DNA from: JBAPRR01 sp049281195
Lineage (GTDB): Bacteria; Actinomycetota; Acidimicrobiia; Acidimicrobiales; CAVXTF01
DNA length: 5,550 nucleotides
Reading direction: 5' to 3'
Assembly: GCA_049281195.1 (NCBI GenBank)
Contig: JBAPRR010000308.1
Location: 1-5,550 of the forward strand
In this document: positions 1 to 5,475 of the stretch, in pieces
How the letters are laid out: the number at the start of each line of letters is the position of its first letter
How positions within the stretch are numbered: position 1 is the stretch's first letter
The notes under the pieces: generated by a model
Told to the model about the DNA's origin: nothing
What the model saw: the letters and a program-made list of their open reading frames with translations, nothing else
The model's database searches: none
Program-made: the position numbers and the translations under genes

Positions 1-615
1 ACCTCCAACAAGCCGAACGCCGCCGGGGTGACCAACGACGAGTACTTCGATGTCCGGATCTTCGACGAGGACGACAACGAAGTGAACCGCGAGACCGAGG
101 GTGAGATCGTCATACGCCCCAAGCGGCCCCACGTGATGTTCGAGGGCTACTGGGGGCGGCCGGATGCCACGGTAGAGACCAGCCGTAATTGGTGGTATCA
201 CACCGGGGACATCGGAAAAATCGACCAGGAGAACTACTTGTTCTTCGTGGATCGAAAGGCTGACTATCTCCGCCGCCGAGGCGAGAACATCTCGAGCTTC
301 GAGGTCGAGAGCGTCCTCATGAGCCACGGATCGCTTGCAGACGTCGCCGTTCACGCGGTCCCGAGCAAGATGACCGAAGACGATCTGAAGATCACCGCCA
401 CGCTTAAGCAGGGCCAGTCGGTCGATCCGGTGGAGCTTTTTGAGTGGTGTGTCGACCGGCTGCCCTACTTCGCGCTCCCCCGGTACATCGAGTTCCGTGC
501 AGAACTACCGCGGAGTCCTGTGGGCAGAGTCCTCAAACGCCAGCTTCGTGAAGAAGGCGTATCGGACTCCACCTGGGACGCCGAGGTGGCGGGCGTGACC
601 TACGAGAAGAGATAG
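1..615 (+). CDS. Acyl-CoA ligase (AMP-forming, ANL superfamily, CaiC/DitJ-like), C-terminal part
   Basis: The reading frame is open from base 1 and ends at TAG 613-615, giving the last 204 residues of a protein whose family is usually about 500-550 aa, so the N-terminus lies outside the window. ANL enzymes activate a carboxylic acid with ATP to an acyl-AMP and pass it to CoA in the cytoplasm. Motifs seen, numbered from base 1: GEIVIRP about 34-40, GYW with DATVE about 49-59, the A7 motif YHTGD at 66-70, the hinge/A8 block DRKADYLRRRGENIS at about 84-98, and an A10-like block PRSPVGRVLKRQLRE near 170-184. The YFALPRYIEF segment and the Trp-containing tail (STWDAEVAG) resemble crotonobetaine/carnitine-CoA ligase and DitJ-like acyl-CoA synthetases. 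The residue after the A10 glycine is Arg, not the usual catalytic Lys. The substrate cannot be deduced from this half. The GTG at 28-30 is in frame but is not a credible start. Confidence 0.9.
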   Translation, partial: TSNKPNAAGVTNDEYFDVRIFDEDDNEVNRETEGEIVIRPKRPHVMFEGYWGRPDATVETSRNWWYHTGDIGKIDQENYLFFVDRKADYLRRRGENISSFEVESVLMSHGSLADVAVHAVPSKMTEDDLKITATLKQGQSVDPVELFEWCVDRLPYFALPRYIEFRAELPRSPVGRVLKRQLREEGVSDSTWDAEVAGVTYEKR

Positions 616-616
616 G

Positions 617-642
617 TCACTTGGTCGGCTTTGCGACCGTGA
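617..642. terminator. Possible hairpin at the convergent gene junction
   Basis: TCAC (617-620) pairs with GTGA (639-642), and GGTCG (623-627) pairs with CGACC (634-638). This makes a nine-pair stem with a two-base TT bulge on one side and a six-base loop. It begins two bases after the ligase stop codon and overlaps the last codons of the converging minus-strand gene. No T-run follows on either strand, so it is not a canonical intrinsic terminator. A termination or 3'-end stabilising role is inferred only from its position. Confidence 0.3.
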
Positions 643-1096
643 ACATGACAAACCCGGCGCCTTCCTGACCGGTCACGTTCGAGCCGCTGGTCCAGACCTG
701 AAAATCGATTGCCGGGTAGTTAGCGCCTTGAAGCACAATCGAGGTGTTCCCACCACCGTATGAGTTTGCCGTAACGACGGGCTCGGCAGCGAAGCTATTT
801 TTGAGGGTCACCTCGCAGTAGGGCGCGTCACTATTTCCCGACGCGACCAGAGAAACCGTGTAGGCCGTGCTGGTAACCACCTGCCCGCAGGTCGTCGCAT
901 TGAAAATGCCGGCGATTCCCTCGAGAGGGTTCAGGGCCGACGTTGCTACACCGGAGGAGCCGCTGTGATGCGCCGGAGTCGCCGCGAGAGCCACGGATGT
1001 GCCGACTCCCACAGTCAGTAGGGTCACCACCATGACCAATACTGCGACCAGCTTTTTGTGACTTTGCCGAACGGTTTCCTGAGTGTGCTCCAGCAT
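617..1096 (-). CDS. Small exported protein of unknown function (159 aa)
   Basis: I do not recognise this protein. It starts at ATG 1094-1096 behind a good GAGG site and ends at TGA 617-619. Residues 1-15 form a polar n-region ending in two lysines, residues 16-37 are hydrophobic, and ALA at 36-38 is a good signal-peptidase I site, so a mature protein of about 121 aa is expected outside the membrane. An uncleaved N-terminal anchor is also possible. The mature part is rich in Ser, Thr, Gly, Val and Ala and alternates in a way typical of beta-strands (for example EPVVTANSY, IDFQVWTSG, GFVMFTVAK). It contains exactly two cysteines, C70 and C94, which could form a disulfide outside the cell. A small beta-sandwich is my inference; I see no catalytic motif. 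It lies downstream of the kinase gene on the same strand, but the 192-base gap suggests its own promoter. Confidence 0.75.
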   Translation of the reverse strand: MLEHTQETVRQSHKKLVAVLVMVVTLLTVGVGTSVALAATPAHHSGSSGVATSALNPLEGIAGIFNATTCGQVVTSTAYTVSLVASGNSDAPYCEVTLKNSFAAEPVVTANSYGGGNTSIVLQGANYPAIDFQVWTSGSNVTGQEGAGFVMFTVAKPTK

Positions 1097-1098
1097 TG

Positions 1099-1106
1099 TT
1101 CCTCAC
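1099..1106 (-). promoter_or_regulatory. Ribosome binding site of the small exported protein
   Basis: On the minus strand this reads GTGAGGAA, with the GAGG core at 1101-1104 four bases before the ATG. It supports the ATG at 1094-1096 as the start. The same octamer precedes the secreted protease gene. Confidence 0.65.
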
Positions 1107-1138
1107 TCTCGTGTGATTTTGGACTCCCGTGAATTACC

Positions 1139-1158
1139 GCCATTGCATGGTTAATGGC
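1139..1158. repeat. Short inverted repeat in the leader of the exported-protein gene
   Basis: GCCATT (1139-1144) and AATGGC (1153-1158) are perfect inverted copies separated by eight bases. They lie 43-62 bases upstream of the ATG at 1096, downstream of the candidate promoter, so they could form a small hairpin in the 5' leader or bind a dimeric regulator. Six-base arms occur by chance fairly often, so the role is uncertain. Confidence 0.3.
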
Positions 1159-1231
1159 AGCAGAACTGATTCATTTCCCTCTGTGCGGATCTCCCCGGGG
1201 TTGACCTAGGCGCCCCACCACCACGGCGGAA

Positions 1232-1260
1232 ATAGTTATCGATTAATCGTACGCCGTCAA
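1232..1260 (-). promoter_or_regulatory. Candidate promoter for the small exported protein
   Basis: On the minus strand, TTGACG (1255-1260) matches five of six bases of the -35 consensus. It is followed after 16-17 bases by an A/T-rich segment read as TAACTA or AACTAT (1232-1238), a weak -10. It would give a leader of roughly 130 bases before the ATG at 1096. The 192-base gap and the GC-rich surroundings make this the best promoter candidate in the gap. The weak -10 keeps confidence low. Confidence 0.35.
1240..1249. promoter_or_regulatory. Perfect 10-bp palindrome inside the candidate promoter spacer
   Basis: CGATTAATCG is its own reverse complement and sits between the candidate -35 and -10 elements, a typical place for a repressor operator. 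The hexamer AATCGT also recurs in direct orientation at 1245-1250 and 1259-1264, a 14-bp spacing. No regulator gene is visible nearby, so the operator role is inference. Confidence 0.3.
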
Positions 1261-1288
1261 TCGTTAATGCACGGGATCCGCTTTCGGA

Positions 1289-1828
1289 CTATCCCCGTCC
1301 GTAGATATATGCAAGAACCTCCACCAGGTTCTCATCGACAGAGTTCAATGCATCGATGGTCAGATGCGGAACACCGGGAGTAGGGAACTCATCGCGCATA
1401 CGTTCGACATGATCCCAATCGATCTCGTGCCAGCCAGGTATGTTGCGTCGACGACCTTCGACCCGCTCACGATGAACACCTTCATCGGCGCAGACGCATT
1501 CCACGACTCGAAATCGAGCTCCGAATTCAGCCACCCCGGCGGCCCAAGCCCCCACCACCTCATCATTGATCAAAGTGTCGACAATGGCTGATTGCTCCAA
1601 AGTCAGTTGACGCTGAACCAAGGTCCACAGAAGCCGATCGCTCAGATCGATCACTGTTGAGCTATCGACCGTCGAAAGCACTCCTGAGGGTTTCATCGCG
1701 CCGAGCAGCCAGTCCCCCGCGAATACGGGTGATCCGATCCTTCGTCCCAGGGCCTCGGCTATCGTCGACTTACCAGTTCCGGGCAAGCCGGTCACCAGCA
1801 CTACGCACGACAATGGGCTATCCGACAA
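1289..1828 (-). CDS. P-loop nucleotide kinase-like protein (AAA_33-type ATPase)
   Basis: This is a predicted cytoplasmic P-loop kinase of 179 aa. The Walker A motif GLPGTGKS is at residues 14-21, D39 in GDW falls where small-molecule kinases bind substrate, and an arginine-rich segment (HRERVEGRRR, about 119-128) looks like the mobile lid. The C-terminal pattern of a beta-strand, LTID, then a helix that ends the protein is typical of AAA_33/zeta-like and gluconate/shikimate-kinase-like proteins. The IPGWHEIDWDHVERMRDEF segment matches my memory of an actinobacterial group annotated only as AAA family ATPase; the substrate is unknown. The start is TTG 1826-1828, directly after the protease TAG (1829-1831), with GGGA just upstream as a weak ribosome binding site. 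In-frame TTG or GTG codons within the next ten residues are alternatives. Translational coupling to the protease is likely. No antitoxin partner is visible. A 4-bp hairpin (1277-1288) follows the stop but has no T-run. Confidence 0.8.
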   Translation of the reverse strand: MSDSPLSCVVLVTGLPGTGKSTIAEALGRRIGSPVFAGDWLLGAMKPSGVLSTVDSSTVIDLSDRLLWTLVQRQLTLEQSAIVDTLINDEVVGAWAAGVAEFGARFRVVECVCADEGVHRERVEGRRRNIPGWHEIDWDHVERMRDEFPTPGVPHLTIDALNSVDENLVEVLAYIYGRG

Positions 1829-3790
1829 CTATCCCGACTTACGCAGAGCGGCGATGAAGTTGGGCTCGTCCGGCGTCCCGAGACCGGTCATGTTGTCGTA
1901 ACCAGGCGCCGTGACCTGCCCGGTGTAACCCTGCATATTCGGGTTCTGGTCGTCGAAAGTCGTCAGGCTGGGAATCCGGGGACTCGTCTTCGGTCCCAAA
2001 CAGATATTTTCGAACTCGAGCAACCCACACTCCAATCCGCGGTAAAGAGCCGGGCTCTTGTTCGTCAAAGGGAGGGTGTCGTAAAACGCGTCGGTCCCGT
2101 TGAGCTTGTAGATGACCGGGTTGATGAAGCCGAAAGACTCCGTCTGGCCCTGCTGTGCCGCGATCACCATGCCGGCGACCAATGGCGAAGACTCGCTGGT
2201 TCCGCCGATGCTTTCCTCGTAGAACGTCGGTGTCGACCCACTGAATTTCAACAGCCCAACATCGAGCCCCGTGAACGCATCGGCGTCAGCCGATATGTCT
2301 GGCGCGCTACGGGTCGTCCCCATCGAAGTCGGCACTACGCCTTTTTGGTACGCGGGCTGAGGCCAGTAGACGCTTGCACCCCCTCCGGACGCCCCGTCTT
2401 CGCCCTGGAACACCCATGCGTTGTCGCTGAGCTGTGAGATGCCCGTAGACCAGCCCGTCTCGAACAACCGGTTACCGCTTTTGCCGATGCCCAGCGTGGT
2501 ACCCCCGACCGCGATCGCGTACGGGTCTATCGACGGTTCGAGGATGCCGGATCCATCGCCGGCCGAGAAGTACATGCCGACGCCTTCACCTGCCGCACGC
2601 ACCAGGTAGGCATGGACGAGCTTGGTCTGTGACAGGGGCTGGGATTCGCCGCCTGATTCCCAGGAGTTGGAGGCCACTGTGGCGAGCGGGTGGTTGTCGG
2701 CGCCGTCGAGTACGGCGACGTCGGCGTTGTACGTGGCCTGATTCCCGTCCATCTTTTGGTCGCAGCTGTCCCCGCCGACGACGAGTTGGTTGGCCCCCGG
2801 GGCCATGTCGTAGGACGCCTCCACGTCGAGTTGCTCCTCGATGTCGAAGGGGTCCCCGCACGTGTCGTTGCCGAGCGACAGCTCACTGAAGCGCTTAGGC
2901 GACGGCGCTGCAATGTTGTTCGCCTTCGCGTAGTCCTGCAGTGTTAGGAACATGTCCTTGGTGAGCCCCACCTCGACCAGGGCGATGGTCTCACCCTTAC
3001 CGGTGGCGGCAGAGCTCGCACCATAGGCAGAACGGATCTGATCGGCGCTGTACCCGCACACGAAAGTTGGGAATGACGTGACACCGAACTGCTCGGGCAG
3101 GCCTGTGGCCATGTGCTGCCCGTAGTAATTCGAGCACGGCGCATCCGCTCCGCCGCTCGAGCGTTCCGCGGAGCTGGCCGTCGGGCTCTTCTCCAGAGGA
3201 AGTATCGGTGCTGCGTTGTCCAAGCCGGTTACTGCGAGTACCTTCCCAGCCAATGAGGTGGGTAAAGAGACCGCCCGGTTGTTGGCGTGAAGTGGGTATC
3301 CGTCCGCGTTAACCGACGCCGACGCAACGTAGGTCTTCAGCTGAACCCGGAACGTGGCGTCGACCTTCGATACCGGCGCGGTCGCCCGCACGTAAGAACG
3401 CCCGGAATCGGTTCCGACGTCCGTAAAGCCCTCGGAGCGCAGCCACGACTCCACCGCCGTCGACGTACTCCGGGATGCGCCGAACCTGGCGGTGTACGCC
3501 GACGGGCTCAGGTAATGCCGGAACAACGGGTTGCCCGGAGTGCTTGCCGCCGTGGCAAACTTTTCTGCCGCTGCCAAGTTCGGCTTCAGCCACACTTCGA
3601 TATTCAGCTGCACCGTGCCGGAAACGTTGCCAGTGGAACGGGTGTGGCTGGTGAAGGGAACCGAGCTCCCGGCCAGGATCGTCTCGGTTGCTCGAGGTGA
3701 TGCCTCTGCCGTACCGCTGGCGACAGCCGCGGTACCGACGGTGGCCGCAATCGCGCCCAGAACAGCGAAAAACATCCTCAATCTGGACAT
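1829..3790 (-). CDS. Secreted S53 family serine-carboxyl peptidase (sedolisin/kumamolisin-like) with prodomain
   Basis: S53 peptidases are exported zymogens that self-process and cut proteins, usually at acidic pH, with a Ser-Glu-Asp triad. This one has 653 aa from ATG 3788-3790. Residues 1-30 are a signal peptide with a likely cut after AEA. About 40-195 is the pro-kumamolisin activation domain, with FRHYLSPSAYTARFG, WLRSEGF and a final AGKVLAVTGLDN. The catalytic domain runs from about 220 to the end. Active-site residues are E318 and D322 (EEQLD), oxyanion D412 (SAGD) and nucleophile S532 (GGTSESSP). The family's C-terminal calcium site is recognisable at D571 (FYDTL) and D632 (GYDNMTGLGTP). 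Six cysteines (219, 245, 311, 343, 588, 597) fall in three near-neighbour pairs that could be disulfides. The stop TAG abuts the kinase start. An in-frame ATG 25 codons upstream is rejected because it lacks a good ribosome site and would bury the signal peptide. The physiological substrate is unknown. Confidence 0.93.
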   Translation of the reverse strand: MSRLRMFFAVLGAIAATVGTAAVASGTAEASPRATETILAGSSVPFTSHTRSTGNVSGTVQLNIEVWLKPNLAAAEKFATAASTPGNPLFRHYLSPSAYTARFGASRSTSTAVESWLRSEGFTDVGTDSGRSYVRATAPVSKVDATFRVQLKTYVASASVNADGYPLHANNRAVSLPTSLAGKVLAVTGLDNAAPILPLEKSPTASSAERSSGGADAPCSNYYGQHMATGLPEQFGVTSFPTFVCGYSADQIRSAYGASSAATGKGETIALVEVGLTKDMFLTLQDYAKANNIAAPSPKRFSELSLGNDTCGDPFDIEEQLDVEASYDMAPGANQLVVGGDSCDQKMDGNQATYNADVAVLDGADNHPLATVASNSWESGGESQPLSQTKLVHAYLVRAAGEGVGMYFSAGDGSGILEPSIDPYAIAVGGTTLGIGKSGNRLFETGWSTGISQLSDNAWVFQGEDGASGGGASVYWPQPAYQKGVVPTSMGTTRSAPDISADADAFTGLDVGLLKFSGSTPTFYEESIGGTSESSPLVAGMVIAAQQGQTESFGFINPVIYKLNGTDAFYDTLPLTNKSPALYRGLECGLLEFENICLGPKTSPRIPSLTTFDDQNPNMQGYTGQVTAPGYDNMTGLGTPDEPNFIAALRKSG

Positions 3791-3794
3791 GGTT

Positions 3795-3802
3795 TTCCTC
3801 AC
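3795..3802 (-). promoter_or_regulatory. Ribosome binding site that sets the protease start
   Basis: On the minus strand this reads GTGAGGAA, with the GAGG core at 3797-3800, six bases before ATG 3788-3790. The adjacent signal peptide begins right at that ATG, so this site decides the start. The wider gap 3791-3912 holds no gene. TATTCT (3825-3830, minus) resembles a -10 element, but I see no matching -35 at a suitable distance. Confidence 0.65.
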
Positions 3803-3912
3803 AGACTCGTAGCGATCTGAAACGAGAATAGGCCCTTTGCCTGTCCGCCGCGGAGGTGACTTCAAATCGGTGATGAGCTGGCTGCGCGCTCTCGGACCTC
3901 AGTGCAGGAGAG

Positions 3913-4914
3913 TCACTGGGACTCACTCCACGCCGGGCGAGGCTCCAAGCCGGCCGCCAGATAGACGGCATCGATGACGCGCATGTTCGCGACCGCATCT
4001 GCGGGGGGTGTGAGGGTTGGCGCCCCTTCTTGTACCGCGGCACGGAAGGCTTCGAGTTGGTAGTTATAGGTCGGTGCCCCTTGCACCCGCTCGTGACGTT
4101 TCCGTTTGCTCCCGGAGATACTGAGTCGATTGAACATGTGCGGAGAGACCGGGTTGAATACCTTCATCGTGGCCTCAGAGCCGGTGACCTTTACGCGCAT
4201 CCGCAGCAAGCTCGACGACCACATGGAGGCCACGATGCCCCCGCTAGGTCCATCCGCGAACGTGAACTCTGCCTCCATCCGCCGGTCTACGCCTGCAGAG
4301 TGAAGTTTCGCTGAAGCCTTCTGTACCGTCGGTTCCGAACCGGCCAGAGTCCGCACCATGTGCACCGGATAGCAACCCGCGTCCATCAGGGCGCCCCCCG
4401 CCAACGGGAGCTGCCATCTGATGTCCTTGAACCGCGGGAGGGGAAAGCACAATGCAGCTTCGATCCGCCGGATCTCGCCGAGCTCACCGCTTGCGATCAC
4501 CTCGAGCATGCGAGCAGCTAGTGGGTGATACCGCCAGTGGAATGCCTCCATTACCACCAACCCCGAAGCCGTCGTTGCATCGGCGACTCGTTGGGCCTCG
4601 TCGGCATTGGCGGTAAACGGCTTTTCGCAGAGCACGTGTTTGCCGTGCTCCAGCGCCTTCTGCGTCCAAAATCCATGAAGTCCATTGGGCAGCGGGTTGT
4701 AGACGGCATCGATCTCGTCGTCGGCGAGCAGAGCCTCGTACGACCCGTGCACCTTGTTGATTCCGTGTTTGGTGGCAAACTCCCTGGCTCGGTTCGGATC
4801 TCTCGCAGCCACAGCCGCACAGATGACTCGATCATTTGACTGACACGGCTTGATCAGAGCTGGTGGTGCGATCCTGGCGGCACCGAGGCAGCCGATCCGA
4901 AGGGGTTCCATCAT
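3913..4914 (-). CDS. Gfo/Idh/MocA family NAD(P)-dependent oxidoreductase
   Basis: Members oxidise or reduce sugars, inositols or dihydrodiols with NAD(P) in the cytoplasm. The 333-aa length is normal for the family. Residues 1-120 form the Rossmann domain: the dinucleotide loop GCLGAAR at 8-14, ARDPNRAREFA at 37-47 after the second strand, and the family signature EKP at 97-99 with the likely catalytic K98. The C-terminal substrate domain carries GGALMDAGCYPVH at 173-185; D178, Y182 and H185 are candidate active-site residues. By comparison with glucose-fructose oxidoreductase and dihydrodiol dehydrogenase, Y182 would be the partner of K98. I think it is closer to that branch than to inositol dehydrogenase, but the substrate cannot be read from the sequence. 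The start is ATGATG at 4909-4914, with a weak GATGGG-like site before it, so either Met could initiate. It ends at TGA 3913-3915, followed by a weak CTCTC/GAGAG inverted repeat (3889-3912) without a T-run. Confidence 0.92.
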   Translation of the reverse strand: MMEPLRIGCLGAARIAPPALIKPCQSNDRVICAAVAARDPNRAREFATKHGINKVHGSYEALLADDEIDAVYNPLPNGLHGFWTQKALEHGKHVLCEKPFTANADEAQRVADATTASGLVVMEAFHWRYHPLAARMLEVIASGELGEIRRIEAALCFPLPRFKDIRWQLPLAGGALMDAGCYPVHMVRTLAGSEPTVQKASAKLHSAGVDRRMEAEFTFADGPSGGIVASMWSSSLLRMRVKVTGSEATMKVFNPVSPHMFNRLSISGSKRKRHERVQGAPTYNYQLEAFRAAVQEGAPTLTPPADAVANMRVIDAVYLAAGLEPRPAWSESQ

Positions 4915-4977
4915 CCCATCTTGCGCTAAATCGGCCCGCAGTTTCGTGTTCTTTTCTGACCCGGGCCAGAATGAGGC
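4915..4977. promoter_or_regulatory. Divergent intergenic region, presumed to hold two promoters
   Basis: These 63 bases separate the start of the minus-strand oxidoreductase from the start of the plus-strand DUF2332 gene, so both promoters are expected here or within the neighbouring coding ends. I see no convincing -35/-10 pair on either strand. TTGCGC (4921-4926, plus) lacks a good partner -10. The call rests on gene arrangement only. Confidence 0.3.
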
Positions 4978-5475
4978 ATGGCGCGAACGCCTGAAGGTCG
5001 TTCATCGACGGAAATGAGCGGTCGGGGCGCTCTCGAAAGCGTCGCCCTGCGATATCGCCGATTCGCGTGCGACGAAGCCGCCGGCCGGTCGCCGATGTAC
5101 GAACGACTGGCTACGGACATAGCCGGAGATCCCTCCATCCTTGCGTTCCTGCTTGCCCTTCCGCCGTCTAAACAACAGCCGAATCTCTTGTTCGGAGCAA
5201 CTCGATTCCTTCTCGGAGCTGCACCTGACGTCGATTCTCTGCGCGATGTTGTCTTAACGCGACCAGACGAGCTTCGTGAAGTGATGACTGAACGGTTGAC
5301 TCAGACAAATGAGCCCGCCAGATGCTCGCAGCTGTTGCTCGCATTGTGCCGCCTCCCACAACCACTGGCCCTGATCGAAGTAGGAGCGTCAGCTGGTCTG
5401 ACTTTGCTTGTTGACTACTACTCCTACGATTTTGGTTCACGTCCACGCACGTGGTGTACGGGTTTGACCCGCTGA
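4978..5475 (+). CDS. DUF2332 family protein, C-terminally truncated (probable gene fragment)
   Basis: The first ~153 residues carry DUF2332 hallmarks: LRYRRFACDEAAGRSPMYERLA (24-45), PNLLFGATRFLLG (68-80), TQTNEPARCSQLLLAL (108-123), PQPLALIEVGASAGL (127-141) and DYYSYDFG (146-153). The function of the family is not established. EVGASAG resembles the glycine-rich loop of a Rossmann-type methyltransferase, which is only suggestive. Complete members are roughly 330-350 aa, while this frame ends at TGA 5473-5475 after 165 codons. The last 12 residues do not look like the family, and no other frame to the window edge resumes it, so the gene seems interrupted near base 5437 by an insertion, deletion or assembly join rather than a simple frameshift. 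ATG 4978 has GAGG only one base upstream, unusually close; ATG 5014 is an alternative start that keeps all conserved blocks. It is transcribed divergently from the oxidoreductase. Confidence 0.75.
   Translation: MARTPEGRSSTEMSGRGALESVALRYRRFACDEAAGRSPMYERLATDIAGDPSILAFLLALPPSKQQPNLLFGATRFLLGAAPDVDSLRDVVLTRPDELREVMTERLTQTNEPARCSQLLLALCRLPQPLALIEVGASAGLTLLVDYYSYDFGSRPRTWCTGLTR

Noticed and set aside
1193..1200. CCCCGGGG palindrome in the intergenic gap
   Set aside because: Eight-base GC palindromes are common in GC-rich DNA, and it has no positional relation to a start, stop or promoter element.
1289..1828. Zeta toxin of a toxin-antitoxin pair
   Set aside because: The fold class is similar, but no small antitoxin gene is adjacent, the neighbour is a secreted protease, and the sequence reads like a general AAA_33-type kinase.
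2527..2947. Several open frames on both strands inside the protease gene
   Set aside because: They are Arg/Pro/Thr-rich alternate-frame reads over a region coding for the conserved catalytic domain, with no ribosome sites or motifs.
3791..3865. A longer start for the S53 protease at ATG 3863-3865, adding 25 residues
   Set aside because: The extension is polar and would place the signal peptide internally, and it has no good ribosome site, whereas ATG 3788-3790 has GTGAGGAA upstream and begins directly with the signal sequence.
3309..4043. A 244-codon minus-strand open frame overlapping the protease and the oxidoreductase
   Set aside because: It is in a different frame from both well-supported genes, has an Arg/Gly/His-rich composition typical of an out-of-frame GC-rich read, and shows no domain.
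5168..5446. Minus-strand open frame opposite the DUF2332 gene
   Set aside because: The plus strand has clear family motifs over the same bases; the antisense product has low complexity and no recognisable feature.
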